A DNA stretch of 64,000 nucleotides from QVMG01 sp032073245 (GCA_032073245.1 DAMANX010000011.1:90327-154326); one strand, 5' to 3'. Positions 1 through 10,353 are shown, numbered from the stretch's first letter. The notes: generated from the letters alone by a model not told the origin. Program-made: numbers and translations.

Positions 1-461
1 TGTATGGTAGTCGCTAAATTTATTTTATCTTTTAAATAGGCAAATAGTTCTTTTATTATTGGCTTAAACTGCTCCGGGATTTCAGAAGATATTTTGTCAA
101 GGACACGACCATCAATCGGTAATATTGACAAGTCCTTAAAGGTTGCATCGCCATAAGAATCCTCCGCACTTGTACGGCTATTTACAGGGATGAGTACCAA
201 TAGCGTTATATTCAAATCATTCCTTAACTCAATTAGCTTGGTAGGAGTAATATATCTATCACCGGATTGATTCTCGGAAAGTATATATAACTCCAATGAC
301 GGGTTAATCTCCTCTATCATAGGGTATAATTGCTCCAACTTGTCAAGAGACAAACCAGTCACTTTCATACAATATCCGGGAGTCTCTTGCATTAGCTCAT
401 ATTTATACTCCTCGATAAAAAGAGCTAAAAATTTATTGTAGTATAATTCAGAAAGATTCAT
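1..461 (-). CDS. Partial gene: probable N-terminus of a DptH/HerA-like ATPase of the defence operon
   Basis: The reading frame starts at an ATG at 461-459 (MNLSELYYNKF...) and runs open off the left edge, so only about 153 residues are visible. They contain a hydrophobic strand followed by VNSRTSAEDSYGDATF, which resembles the N-terminal part of DptH-type proteins (large ATPases partnered with DNA-modification defence). No Walker motif is in view. The gene starts 6 bases after the stop of the 513-residue gene and is read in the same direction, so it is the last visible gene of the operon. In MADS-type loci the last gene is, as I recall, an ATP-binding protein (MAD8), which fits. The assignment is inference; the reading frame is seen directly. 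Confidence 0.55.
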   Translation of the reverse strand, partial: MNLSELYYNKFLALFIEEYKYELMQETPGYCMKVTGLSLDKLEQLYPMIEEINPSLELYILSENQSGDRYITPTKLIELRNDLNITLLVLIPVNSRTSAEDSYGDATFKDLSILPIDGRVLDKISSEIPEQFKPIIKELFAYLKDKINLATTI

Positions 462-467
462 AATATA

Positions 468-2009
468 TCAAATTTTGTAACGTGGACGAATTTTTTGTAA
501 TATGTTGGCATCGCTAAGATCGGTGTAGAAGCCTATCTGTCGTAATTTATTTTTAAAAGCTTCTACATTTTCCTTAAAAGCCAAATGCGTTTGCACATCT
601 GTATTTGCAAAACGAGCTTCGTCCAATCCGTTTATAATTATTCCATAACGATCTCTCAACTTATCTATTAATTCATCGATAGACAATGGCTTGGATGCAA
701 ATTTATTATCCTCAATTTCTAATACTAATAGTTGGATAAGAGTCTCTATCAGTTTTGAACCTAATACGGCTCTTCGTGGGTGTTTCTTGCTCCTACCATC
801 TGCTATAAATGCAGTTTCGGTATTCTTCATCGAAATTTTGTCTAAAAAAGAAGTCGTATGTTTAAATTGGTATGCTCCACGTACCTTTGTTAGACATAAA
901 ACATATTTATCAAAAAAAGAATTCTCATACTGAACAAAATCATTCAGTTGTTCTTTGTCTTCCTGCTCTGAGAAACGTCCTACTAAATCACTGAACTTTG
1001 CCATAAAAAAAGCTTCAAATGTAGCATCACGGCTTGCCAAGACAGATAATATTTCATCAAGGTCATCTGGCTTATTAATTAAAAATTGAGGCAAGGTCAT
1101 CACTGCATTTATTTGCATGGTAGACTTGAAGTAGTCAAACTGGCTATTTAATGTTGCCTGCATATCGGCACAAGCGACCGAAGAGATGCGACTATCCAGA
1201 TTATCGGTCACATCTACTACAATACTCCAATCATCTTCAAGCTCTTTCTTACCAGCCTTAATCATTCGAGGCAGAAAAACTATAAGCTTCTGAAAATAAA
1301 GAGACAAGTGAAATCCTATTAAGGTTTGTAAGTATTCAATAAAAATATTTCGGGGAACAATATCCTTATAGACTAACAACCGCTTAATATCATCACAAAA
1401 CAAATCTGCTTGTCTTTCTAATAAGGGTTTTATTCTATTTATATTGTCAGCAGGCAATACCTCAATCGAAATATTCCGCATTAAATGCAGAATACCAACA
1501 GTGTCCACATCTAATTGAATATTACCGGCAATAGTATTACTACTACTATCCCAGCCTGCTAACAAATAATCTTTAAGACCTTGTAAAACGTTAGGTTGTT
1601 TGGAAAGCATTAAAAAAACCTGATCTGATGAATTATAGTCACGTGCATATTTTACATTCCTGATACGATAACTTTCTAAATGCATAGGACGCAAAGAGCT
1701 TATATTTTCTTTTTGCAAATTACCACGATTCACCATGTTGACTAAGTTGCTGCGTAACCAATCTTCTCCAGCCTCTTCATTGTCTTTGAATCCCTCAATA
1801 TAGCCTTGTTTTTCAAGTGATTCTAAATATTTCTTTAGACTATCTATTGTATGTGTATGCCTAAGTTTCAACTTAATACGCGAACCATTGTTTCGCATAA
1901 GCATAAACAAGTTGATTAGAGTGGTATCCAATGTAATATTTTTCGCATCACCGGCGAAAATTAGTTCATTACGGAAAATAGGATCATATTTTGTTAGCTT
2001 CGGAATCAT
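468..2009 (-). CDS. Conserved defence-operon protein of unknown function (MAD7-like by position)
   Basis: A 513-residue protein with no motif I recognise: no signal peptide, no membrane segment, no Walker or nuclease motif. The N-terminus (about 1-110) looks like a helical winged-helix-type region with IDSLKKYLESLEKQGYIEG, and the C-terminus (about 425-513) is a second helical region ending in basic residues (RPRYKI). Its ATG overlaps the stop of the kinase gene by 4 bases, and the next gene starts 6 bases beyond its own stop, so it is translationally coupled on both sides. Its place between the NERD-kinase gene and a DptH-like gene matches the protein called MAD7 in methylation-associated defence systems as I remember them. 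Function unknown. Confidence 0.7.
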   Translation of the reverse strand: MIPKLTKYDPIFRNELIFAGDAKNITLDTTLINLFMLMRNNGSRIKLKLRHTHTIDSLKKYLESLEKQGYIEGFKDNEEAGEDWLRSNLVNMVNRGNLQKENISSLRPMHLESYRIRNVKYARDYNSSDQVFLMLSKQPNVLQGLKDYLLAGWDSSSNTIAGNIQLDVDTVGILHLMRNISIEVLPADNINRIKPLLERQADLFCDDIKRLLVYKDIVPRNIFIEYLQTLIGFHLSLYFQKLIVFLPRMIKAGKKELEDDWSIVVDVTDNLDSRISSVACADMQATLNSQFDYFKSTMQINAVMTLPQFLINKPDDLDEILSVLASRDATFEAFFMAKFSDLVGRFSEQEDKEQLNDFVQYENSFFDKYVLCLTKVRGAYQFKHTTSFLDKISMKNTETAFIADGRSKKHPRRAVLGSKLIETLIQLLVLEIEDNKFASKPLSIDELIDKLRDRYGIIINGLDEARFANTDVQTHLAFKENVEAFKNKLRQIGFYTDLSDANILQKIRPRYKI

Positions 2010-5000
2010 AAGCTATCCTTATTTAATGGTTCAATATGAATTTTCTTAGTCTCTGCGTTCAGTTTGATTGAGTAGAACTTTCGGTTATTTCTGGTAACCA
2101 ATAGTTCGGTATGCACTTTGCTTTGTAAGAGGTTTTTAAACACTTGCAGTTCAATGAATCGCCCTCTCAAGTCGTTGATTGACGGATTAAAGCCTCGTTC
2201 AATGTAATCAAGCATTTCATAAAGATCAAGCGAAACCGTCAATTGAATATATTTATTTTTTTTATGGCGGAAAATTAAGCTATCGTTCTCATGTTCAATA
2301 AACTGCACCAATTTTTCATTTTTGTTAGCAAGAAGTTCAAAATCAGAAAGAGCAAAGCGCCGGTAACTGCTACTGAAAGGGTCTTTGATTTGCGTAGAAG
2401 ACAGAAGCAAGTAATTTGCAGAAATATCCTTGTTCCAACTACCTTCGCTACACGATATGGCATAAGCCAAACTATGTTTGGTTTCTTCCATATCCACTTC
2501 ATTTTCATTCAATTTTTCATGGAACTTTCCAAGCGATTGGTACGGTAACCGCTTCATAAAGTCATATTGCCCTTCGAAGTAGTGGTGTCGAATAAAACTC
2601 TTATGACGAGCCTTCGATAAGCTCAGTCTTCCCTTGTCTTGTTCCGAAACTATTTTTCGTATATTTCTCTCATTGAAAGTTGGCAAAAGAGAAACTTTTC
2701 GATTTTCAAAAACCAAGTAATCGCTTTCTTCCAAATTCTTAAAATAAAGATCTCTATCTATAGACGGAATAGCCACTTGTGCTATATCCGTTTCTTGAAT
2801 AAGCTTGATTAAGCGGTCTTGCGAAGGCAATCGCCATTCATTCGAAGATATATTGAAATAATATAGTTCCCAATAAATTTCTTCCTCCAATTCTTTGTTG
2901 TCTACAGCTTGAAGCAATTGTACAACATTATCACACGATTGATCGCGTGTCAGCATATAAGCTATAAATGAACGTAGATCGCGTATGGTAATGTGCAACT
3001 CGCGTTTATAGACAATGGTTCGGATCAGCCATTCTAAGCGGTTAATAACCTCGTCACCGGCAGCACTATCATTCAATGTATCAACATTGTATTTAATAAA
3101 ACATCTCTCAGCTATCGGACACGCGTTGCATTTTCCCCACAATGATTTATCTGTCAGTTTCTTTACTTGAGATCGCAATAGAGAATCATAGTTCTCATCT
3201 TTAGCGGTTACCGAACGAAGGTTTAGATTGATAATCATTAAGCCATCAGGAAGTTCAGCATATCCTTCTTTATAGAAGTACTCGTCAATAATATTTGCCA
3301 AATTTGTATGATTATTCGACGGCTCTTGCAAAAAGTCAACTAAACGACCTTCGTTGATTGCTATGATTCGCCCTTCTTTTGCTTCCGAATAATTTTTCAA
3401 TCCTTCAAATGGTTTGAAAAACTCGGTAAGTACCTCGTCATTTGCTCGTTCCTCTTCATCTTGTGAACCATCATAATTGCTTTGGAATGGAACTCCATTA
3501 ATGGAAAATATTGCTCCATTCCGATTTGAGAGTTTTTTTACATCTTCTGCAATGCCTTCCACTTGACGGATAAAAGCTGTTTTGCCATCTCCTGCATTTC
3601 CAGTTATAATAACAAGTCGATATTGACCATCTTTTATTGCAGAGAGAAGTTTCTTGTCAAGCTTCGTTTGTGTATAGGTCGCTTTGTCAAGGGCAAGTTC
3701 TTTCCAGCCTGCACGCGTACCTGCGTTGCCATGAGAACTTTGGCTATATAAGCTATTAATATAGTCTACTATTGACAGTTCTGCTCCGGTTTTGTCAATG
3801 ATAGTTACTTGTCCGGACTTATACAAGGCGCTTTCATCTATTTTTAACAAAGCCTCCTGCATTTCGAGAGCCGAGGCAAAACGGTTTTCACGCTTTGTGC
3901 CTATTGATTTCATTACCCATGTCGAAAATGCGTCCGACACTTGTAGATTCAAACTGTTAAGCGGCGTCGGAGTTTTATCCAATGGCGGAACTGAGGAACC
4001 CGGCCAAGGATAGGCATGAGTTAATAGCTGATACAATGTAACACCCAATGCAAATGTATCAGCACTTGCATCCCAGTCCATTCTGTGTCCGTTTTTTACT
4101 AAGTCTGGTGCTTGGTACGGATATGTGCCAACCCGATCTTTATCTGCACCGGCGTTTGCTGCGATATTAAAGTCGATTAACACAAAACGTACTCGCTTAT
4201 CCCAAACGATATTGCCGGGTTTAATATCGCGGTGATAAACAGGTGGTTGCTTCAACTGGAGGTAAACCAACGCCGAAAGTATTTCTTTAGCAAGTTTATA
4301 GATTTCATTCAATGGCAATCGCAAATCACCTCTTGTATAATTGCTTAGATTTTCTCCTTCAATCAGTTCCATCAAAGTATAGAACATATTCTGATTGGTG
4401 GTGCCGTTGAATACAAATTTCACAATATTGTGGTGCGACAATGTCGATAGGGCTTTGTACTCATCTTCTACACTTTGCTGATTCAAATCTTCACTGAAAA
4501 TTTTCATCGCAAAGAATTTATTCTGAAGCAAGTGTTTGGCTTTGAATACACGAGAAAAACCGCCTTCGCCTAGCATGTTGAATAAAACTAAATCCGGTGT
4601 TACTTGATCGGTTGGTTTCAAATCCTTCAAACAAACAGGTCTTTCTTGCTTTTCAGAAGTATTTATTGCTTCCCCAAAAGCATTCGTTAGAATAAAATCT
4701 ATCATCTCGTCCATCTGACTCCAACGAGCAGTATCGTCTTCGAGTATGGTATGTAAACAAAGTTCGTCCATCCATGTAGGAAGAGCCGAATTGATATGCG
4801 AAGGCAATAGTTCGTTTGGCAATTTCCCACCCAACCGAGCCAATTCCATAAAGTTAGGAAATGGCACTTTACCGACAATCAACTGATAAAAAACAACTCC
4901 CAACGAATAAATATCAGTCGCTGTGGAGGCATCGTCCTGAAACAATTCAGCAGGTTGATATGGATTTGCCATATCTGGCGAAAGAGCCCCCATAGTATAA

Positions 5001-6079
5001 TTCAAGTCGATATGTTTTGAAAACCATGAACGGCCAAAACCGGACAGGGCTGCATTATCGGCAAGTAAATAGATATTGTCGGGACAAACCGTCCGGTGGT
5101 AGATACTTTGACTATGAGCCACTTTGAGAGCATTGGCAATATCCAACACTATCTTAATAGCATCGAGTTGGGTAAATGTTTTGCGGTTGAGTTCGGAGCT
5201 GAGTTTATTTTCATCCAGATACTCGCTTTTCTCATAAAATCGCAAACGATCTTCGCTCCATTGAAATTCTGTTTTCACAATAAATGACGAATATGGCATC
5301 TGCATCAGCGCCATGTATGCGTTCTTTACTTTGTTGCTATGTACCTCCTGTTCAGTTGGCGATTTTCCGGCTACATCTAAAATATGTTCACGTACCTTAT
5401 ATCGTCTGTCGGGAAAATCCTCAGGTACACAAAGATATTCAGTAAAGTCATCTCCTTTTTCAAGCACTTCTTCTATTTTCAACCCGATAACTTCGGTACG
5501 TTCTCTGCGAGTACGGTTTAAGCTTTCACCACTCAGATAATCAACAATATCACGAGCAATGGATTGTATGGCATTAGCTTGCTTGCCTACTTTCTCAGGA
5601 TTGGAAATAAAATTGATTAATTCTTCGCCAAGCGTATAGGTAGCACGATAGCAATCGCTTTCGCGGTCGAGTCCGAATTTGTTTTGTCGGGGATTGCTTA
5701 GTGTTACAATCCCCTCAATCCAAGCGGCTTTCCACTGAAAGTTTTTAGATTTCAGCTTGCTGGCAAGCACACTGGTTTTAAATCGTAAGGTTTTCAACGG
5801 ATTGGCACGCTCGGAATCGTTTAAGTACCACACATGGTCGTTGCCTTCCAAATGTCCGCCCCAATCTTTATTTTCGATATTGAAAATGGCGTGTGGAGCT
5901 ATTACAATACAGTCGTACTCCAAATATTGTACGCCTCCACGCGGATTAGTATTGGCAAACTCGGCGTTAGGAACAACATAGTAGTCATCTGGTAGATTGA
6001 CTTCCAAAAACTTCAAAAGCCGTTCTTCGCCTGCATTTACCGGACCGGTATTAAATTTTGTATTTATGATTGTTGCCAT
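2006..6079 (-). CDS. NERD domain - pseudokinase - Ser/Thr kinase - P-loop ATPase fusion (MAD6/PglW-like)
   Basis: A 1357-residue cytoplasmic signalling protein. Residues about 10-135 form a NERD nuclease-related domain (EYDCIVI and IENKDWGGH give the D...ExK core). Residues about 260-480 are a kinase fold that has lost its catalytic residues: HRT replaces HRD near 328 and SGFG replaces DFG. Residues about 495-750 are a second kinase with a glycine loop (GEGGFS), AMK lysine, HRDIKPGN near 616 and DFN near 636, so probably active. A P-loop ATPase follows (GNAGDGKT near 827), with a CxxC pair near 1010 and about 500 residues of helical C-terminus. NERD-kinase fusions (PglW in Pgl/BREX type 2; the kinase in MADS) act in phage defence. 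The gene overlaps HsdS by 16 bases. Likely role: sensing or regulating methylation-linked restriction; the target is unknown. Confidence 0.85.
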   Translation of the reverse strand: MATIINTKFNTGPVNAGEERLLKFLEVNLPDDYYVVPNAEFANTNPRGGVQYLEYDCIVIAPHAIFNIENKDWGGHLEGNDHVWYLNDSERANPLKTLRFKTSVLASKLKSKNFQWKAAWIEGIVTLSNPRQNKFGLDRESDCYRATYTLGEELINFISNPEKVGKQANAIQSIARDIVDYLSGESLNRTRRERTEVIGLKIEEVLEKGDDFTEYLCVPEDFPDRRYKVREHILDVAGKSPTEQEVHSNKVKNAYMALMQMPYSSFIVKTEFQWSEDRLRFYEKSEYLDENKLSSELNRKTFTQLDAIKIVLDIANALKVAHSQSIYHRTVCPDNIYLLADNAALSGFGRSWFSKHIDLNYTMGALSPDMANPYQPAELFQDDASTATDIYSLGVVFYQLIVGKVPFPNFMELARLGGKLPNELLPSHINSALPTWMDELCLHTILEDDTARWSQMDEMIDFILTNAFGEAINTSEKQERPVCLKDLKPTDQVTPDLVLFNMLGEGGFSRVFKAKHLLQNKFFAMKIFSEDLNQQSVEDEYKALSTLSHHNIVKFVFNGTTNQNMFYTLMELIEGENLSNYTRGDLRLPLNEIYKLAKEILSALVYLQLKQPPVYHRDIKPGNIVWDKRVRFVLIDFNIAANAGADKDRVGTYPYQAPDLVKNGHRMDWDASADTFALGVTLYQLLTHAYPWPGSSVPPLDKTPTPLNSLNLQVSDAFSTWVMKSIGTKRENRFASALEMQEALLKIDESALYKSGQVTIIDKTGAELSIVDYINSLYSQSSHGNAGTRAGWKELALDKATYTQTKLDKKLLSAIKDGQYRLVIITGNAGDGKTAFIRQVEGIAEDVKKLSNRNGAIFSINGVPFQSNYDGSQDEEERANDEVLTEFFKPFEGLKNYSEAKEGRIIAINEGRLVDFLQEPSNNHTNLANIIDEYFYKEGYAELPDGLMIINLNLRSVTAKDENYDSLLRSQVKKLTDKSLWGKCNACPIAERCFIKYNVDTLNDSAAGDEVINRLEWLIRTIVYKRELHITIRDLRSFIAYMLTRDQSCDNVVQLLQAVDNKELEEEIYWELYYFNISSNEWRLPSQDRLIKLIQETDIAQVAIPSIDRDLYFKNLEESDYLVFENRKVSLLPTFNERNIRKIVSEQDKGRLSLSKARHKSFIRHHYFEGQYDFMKRLPYQSLGKFHEKLNENEVDMEETKHSLAYAISCSEGSWNKDISANYLLLSSTQIKDPFSSSYRRFALSDFELLANKNEKLVQFIEHENDSLIFRHKKNKYIQLTVSLDLYEMLDYIERGFNPSINDLRGRFIELQVFKNLLQSKVHTELLVTRNNRKFYSIKLNAETKKIHIEPLNKDSL

Positions 6080-7428
6080 GATTCTATTTCTTTTTCAACG
6101 AGGGAGATTGCTTGATTTTCTTTATTGTTTGCAAGCACTCTCTTGAATATGTATCTATCAATCAAATCAGTTATTTTTTCATATTGTTCATCCTGCTTAG
6201 GTATTGATAACCCTTTTAACCTTTCAGGAGTAATGAATGGAATCATTGTGCCTGTGGCTAACCTCAAAAGAAGCTGCACCCCTGCATTGGATTTCAAAAA
6301 AGCATAAGCCCAGTATGCGTCAGAAAGTTTGTTCATTGTTATCCTTATAACATGATCAGATAGACAAACTCCATCCAAATTATCATCAGCAATAAACACA
6401 TTCCCTAATATCCCTCCATCTGTTGTCCCTGACTTATATAGCAATAGTGTTCCTTTCTTTACTTTATAATCCTCAATATCTTTGACTCCTCTTGGTGAAA
6501 GCCATCTGTAAAACTTAGGATTCTGCCTAGTTAGTTCTGCTCCTGTCAAGAATGGATTACCATTGTCCTTTTTCAAATAGATATGTTTAAACATTGGTGG
6601 TGCAAAAATTTTCTCTGAAATATCTTCCATTTTTACAGAGTCGTAACCTATTCTATTTTCAATAGAATGACACTGTTTATTGTTATTGTACGAAGCCCAA
6701 CTAAATGATAATTCCTTTACAGGCTTTGAGAAAAACTTTTGAGTATCTTGGGAAACTTTTATTTTGTCATTAAAATACGCAATAGCCTCCTCCAACAATC
6801 GATTAGCCTCCACTCTCAAATTTGCTGACTCAACAATCAGATTGTGAATTTCTTGTTGTTTGGATTCGGGAAGGAGTGGGATTGGGATATTTGCAACATG
6901 TTCTGGTTCTATATGTTGTATTACCGCACCAAAAGTTCCTTGAGTTAATAAAGTATATCCTATATTGCTTGATAAATATGAATACAAAAAACCAGAATAT
7001 ACTTCATTGTTATTAGGAACAACTCTTATTATATGCTCTGACCCAGCTTTATTTTCAAATTGGTCATTAGTAAAAACAGTATTTCCGATTGTACCCGACC
7101 TTGAAATTAGAATCCAATTTTTCTTTAACAGTATACCTGATAAGGATTGAGTATATTTCTTGGATATATTCTTTACTCCACACAGGTCTGACTTTAACAT
7201 TTCCGAGCTGCTGATAAATGGTATTCCTCGCTTAGAATCCTTAACATAAATTCGTTTTGCTCTATTGCCATAGAAAATATTACTCGAAACATCTCCAACT
7301 GTTTTTATCAAATAAGGAGCATTCAATATTGTGTTTTTGGACGAAATCCCATCGCTTAAATGAAATTTTGAATCAAGTCTAACACCTATAGTTAAGATTG
7401 TTCTATTTTGAATTACTGCTGTCCTCAT
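6064..7428 (-). CDS. hsdS: Type I restriction-modification-like specificity subunit (HsdS)
   Basis: A 454-residue protein with two target-recognition domains in tandem, each followed by a helical spacer. TRD1 covers about 20-190 and ends with the conserved block IPIPLLPESKQQEIHNLI. TRD2 covers about 250-420 and ends with GLSIPKQDEQYEKITDLI. Such subunits choose the bipartite DNA sequence that the partner methylase modifies. Its ATG overlaps the methylase stop by 4 bases (coupled translation), and its 3' end overlaps the kinase gene by 16 bases. No HsdR motor subunit is visible; instead the next gene is a NERD-kinase-ATPase, so this subunit probably serves a non-classical system. Confidence 0.9.
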   Translation of the reverse strand: MRTAVIQNRTILTIGVRLDSKFHLSDGISSKNTILNAPYLIKTVGDVSSNIFYGNRAKRIYVKDSKRGIPFISSSEMLKSDLCGVKNISKKYTQSLSGILLKKNWILISRSGTIGNTVFTNDQFENKAGSEHIIRVVPNNNEVYSGFLYSYLSSNIGYTLLTQGTFGAVIQHIEPEHVANIPIPLLPESKQQEIHNLIVESANLRVEANRLLEEAIAYFNDKIKVSQDTQKFFSKPVKELSFSWASYNNNKQCHSIENRIGYDSVKMEDISEKIFAPPMFKHIYLKKDNGNPFLTGAELTRQNPKFYRWLSPRGVKDIEDYKVKKGTLLLYKSGTTDGGILGNVFIADDNLDGVCLSDHVIRITMNKLSDAYWAYAFLKSNAGVQLLLRLATGTMIPFITPERLKGLSIPKQDEQYEKITDLIDRYIFKRVLANNKENQAISLVEKEIESWQQS

Positions 7429-9497
7429 TTCTGCAATCCTTTTAAGAATTCTTTATACGCCTTGCTCACTTTCGGCAAATCATCATCCAAGTCCTTTATT
7501 CGTTCGCTACGGCTTTTCACGACCATGTTACCATTTTCGTCCATACTCAGCCATTCTTTTTTGTGATTGAACAGCAATTCCGCTCCATCTTCGTCTCGTA
7601 TATATACCGGAACACCACGACGGTCTTTCCCTACCGCTTCTACAATTGCCATAAACACATCGTAATTTTCGTCAGCAACCGCAATCAGCTTTTCTTCTGT
7701 TGTTTTCTTTTGCAAGAAGAGCAAAGAGGCTTGTACCCCCACTTGCGGAAGGAATGTTTCCACCGGCAAATCGACTGAAGCCAATAACTTAAAGCGTTCG
7801 AGTATCCAAGCACGAACCGATTCTGTATTTGGATTTCCCAATATGCCGTCCGGCAACACAATAGCCATTTTGCCTCCCGGTTTCAAGAAATTGTAACATT
7901 GCTCGATAAACAATACTTCTGGAGCTTCACTTGATTTTACAGCACCATTAAATACATAGTTGCCATAAGCATCTTTCACCGGATTGTGTCCCAACTCATA
8001 TCGGCTTGATATACTGCGATCCACTTCCACCTTTGCTCCAAATGGAGGATTAGTAAATATCATGTCGAATTTTCCGAACGCGTTTTCTTTTGGAAATTCA
8101 AAGTTAAAATCTTTATCTTGGCTGAGAGCTATGCTTTCTGCTACTTTAGGAGCAACCTTGTCTTTATCAACCAATTGCCCCTCGGGATAATCGAGTGAGT
8201 TTATATTGAAAATATTGGCATGTCCGTCGCCCGCCATTACCATATTCATACGTGCTGCCTTTTTTAAATCAGGGTCGAAGTCGAAACCGAAAAGCATACG
8301 CTCGGCATATTTTTTCACAGCATTATTCACTTCATACGAGTTATATTTCTCTTCGAGACGAACACCCGTTAAGTCATACATGTTGCTGGCTATTTTCTTT
8401 CGTACATGCTCCAATACCATTACTAAAAATCCGCCGGAGCCACACGCCGGGTCAAGCACGCGGGTGTTCTGGTCGGGATCCATCATTTCCACCATACAAC
8501 GTATTACATTGCGAGGAGTAAAGAATTGCCCTGCTTCCTGTTTCAATGTATTTGAAACAATGGTTTCGTATGCTGTTCCCTTTACATCAATAGCTGCATC
8601 TAAGAAAGAGTATTTTGCTAATTCGGAAGCTACATAAGACAGGCCGCGTGGAGAAAGATTGATTTGCTCATTTCCATCAAAAACCTCTTTGAATAAATCA
8701 TCATTTTTCAGTTCATCAAACAGCCCTTTTATACGGATTGCTACCTTATTTTGACCATTTTCAGTATTTTGTTCTTTCACTCCAACCCAGAAGCGACGAC
8801 GGTAGCTAATTCCTTTCTCCGCATCCATGAAGCGACGTTTCTCATCGTATATTTTACAGAAAATGAGGTTTAACAACTCCCAGAAAGCCGTTTTCTTCAT
8901 CCCTTCGTTTCCATAAATGTAATCGTGGCAACGCTTAAATGTTTTTACCAATGAATCGTTTGCTGGTTTACGTGGGTGAGCCCTTTCACCAGCCAACTCC
9001 AAATCTTGCATGGACTGCCCTTTACCGGGAAAATCAGAAATATCGCTGGTTTGAGCTTGTCCAAAATCGTCTTTCTCGCATTGAAGATAATGAAGGTCGT
9101 TCCCATTTGTCCAAACGCCAAACTCACAATCGGTAGATTCCAGATACACTCCCAAGGTTTCAAAAACTCCTTTCTTCGAGTCTTTATCTTTTACTTTGGA
9201 GTCAAATACTACAGCAATGCGAATCATATTTTCCGCATCATGTACTCTTTCGGGATCAAATATAGCAAGATCCGCTTTAGCACGTTTTGTTTTCCCTTCG
9301 TCATCTTCATAAGAGAAGGGAAAATCCCGCTCCATATCATTCAAATCAAAGTTATACTCCTCGTTGAGCATCATAATCATTGATTGCAGCGTAAGTTCTT
9401 TCTCACTCGCCGTTTTTATTTTTTTTGTCAGAGCACAAATCAGCTGATTGTCTTCCAATACGACATCTTCTGTTGTATATTCCTTATTCTGTTCCAT
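7425..9497 (-). CDS. hsdM: N6-adenine DNA methyltransferase, HsdM type
   Basis: A 690-residue S-adenosylmethionine-dependent adenine methylase. Seen directly: the SAM-binding motif DPACGSGGF (about residue 350) and the catalytic motif NPPFG (about residue 485), preceded by a helical N-terminal HsdM domain and a region of VFDSKVKDKDSKKG type. At 690 residues it is longer than the roughly 500-520 of standard HsdM, because of an N-terminal extension (about 1-160) with D/E...K features that resembles a type I restriction N-terminal fold (EERF/AVVFDSK). The gene lies 7 bases after the nucleotidyltransferase gene and overlaps hsdS by 4. It probably marks self DNA for the defence module (MAD2-like). 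Confidence 0.9.
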   Translation of the reverse strand: MEQNKEYTTEDVVLEDNQLICALTKKIKTASEKELTLQSMIMMLNEEYNFDLNDMERDFPFSYEDDEGKTKRAKADLAIFDPERVHDAENMIRIAVVFDSKVKDKDSKKGVFETLGVYLESTDCEFGVWTNGNDLHYLQCEKDDFGQAQTSDISDFPGKGQSMQDLELAGERAHPRKPANDSLVKTFKRCHDYIYGNEGMKKTAFWELLNLIFCKIYDEKRRFMDAEKGISYRRRFWVGVKEQNTENGQNKVAIRIKGLFDELKNDDLFKEVFDGNEQINLSPRGLSYVASELAKYSFLDAAIDVKGTAYETIVSNTLKQEAGQFFTPRNVIRCMVEMMDPDQNTRVLDPACGSGGFLVMVLEHVRKKIASNMYDLTGVRLEEKYNSYEVNNAVKKYAERMLFGFDFDPDLKKAARMNMVMAGDGHANIFNINSLDYPEGQLVDKDKVAPKVAESIALSQDKDFNFEFPKENAFGKFDMIFTNPPFGAKVEVDRSISSRYELGHNPVKDAYGNYVFNGAVKSSEAPEVLFIEQCYNFLKPGGKMAIVLPDGILGNPNTESVRAWILERFKLLASVDLPVETFLPQVGVQASLLFLQKKTTEEKLIAVADENYDVFMAIVEAVGKDRRGVPVYIRDEDGAELLFNHKKEWLSMDENGNMVVKSRSERIKDLDDDLPKVSKAYKEFLKGLQK

Positions 9498-9504
9498 ATC
9501 TTTA

Positions 9505-10353
9505 TTATCTACTCCATTCGTTAAAAATTGATTCCAAACAAGCTAATACTTGTTCATATTGTAAACTCGCATCTGACTCCACCAACTGGTTGATTAATTG
9601 GCTTTCTTCGGCAAGTTCTATTTCTTTTGCTAATATCTCACGAAGGTATTCTAATGTTTTCTCGTTGTCCCGTATCAGTAATTTAACATCCCTCGCCATA
9701 AGTTGTGCTCCGGCAATGGTTTGATCAAATTCATCCGTTTCATATAGGTCGTAATGTTCATCAACAGCTCTTTCTGTGTTAATATCCAAATAGTTTGTCA
9801 GGAGCAAAGCCATATCGTATGCGTCTTTCGAACCTAACAAGTGGCGATCTTTCCATGCGACCAACTTTAATATGAATAATCCGGGAAGAGAAGCTATTTG
9901 TATAGAAAATTCCTCGTCGATTTCTACCCTAATTGTTGAGTCTGCCATTTCGGGAAAGCCCCAAACTGACATTGCAATGGTTTCATCCGGTGGCCAGTAG
10001 ATATTACCATCATCTTCTGTCACGTCGCCAAACGGAACAATATCAATCACATAAACTCCTTTGTAGATAAAACGTTGTTTTTGTTCCTTGCTTTTTGTAA
10101 AACCATTGATCTCAGGAAGGCTTTCTTCTATGGATTGAAATTGACTCCAATCGGTTATTGCTACGGCAATATCAAGATCATCCGTTTTACGCTCTGGAGC
10201 TAAATCGTGCAGATTGCTCAGTATAATATCACGAGCAGTAGCGCCTATTACATAGAAGTCCACATTTATATTACCAAAGAAATCGTTCAGTTCCTTTAGT
10301 AAATCCTTCAATAGCGGATTATTTAAGTTCTCACTTGAGATATTGTAGCTCAT
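9505..10353 (-). CDS. AbiEii/AbiGii-type nucleotidyltransferase
   Basis: A 282-residue protein of the nucleotidyltransferase superfamily. The core signature is visible near residues 35-70: a G-A-T-A-R-D turn followed by KTDDLDIAVAI, which supplies the paired metal-binding acidic residues. Helical segments follow. Proteins like this are the toxin partner of type IV (AbiE) toxin-antitoxin modules, where they transfer nucleotides to a tRNA or another acceptor. Here it overlaps by 23 bases the 3' end of an AbiEi-like HTH gene, the usual antitoxin-toxin order, and leads straight into the methylase. It may be a built-in abortive-infection effector of the defence operon. The third catalytic acidic residue is not certain by eye. 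Confidence 0.75.
   Translation of the reverse strand: MSYNISSENLNNPLLKDLLKELNDFFGNINVDFYVIGATARDIILSNLHDLAPERKTDDLDIAVAITDWSQFQSIEESLPEINGFTKSKEQKQRFIYKGVYVIDIVPFGDVTEDDGNIYWPPDETIAMSVWGFPEMADSTIRVEIDEEFSIQIASLPGLFILKLVAWKDRHLLGSKDAYDMALLLTNYLDINTERAVDEHYDLYETDEFDQTIAGAQLMARDVKLLIRDNEKTLEYLREILAKEIELAEESQLINQLVESDASLQYEQVLACLESIFNEWSR

Noticed and set aside
8206..8637. A 143-residue plus-strand frame opposite the methylase gene
   Set aside because: It lies entirely antisense to a clearly real HsdM with SAM and NPPF motifs, and has no promoter or similarity of its own.
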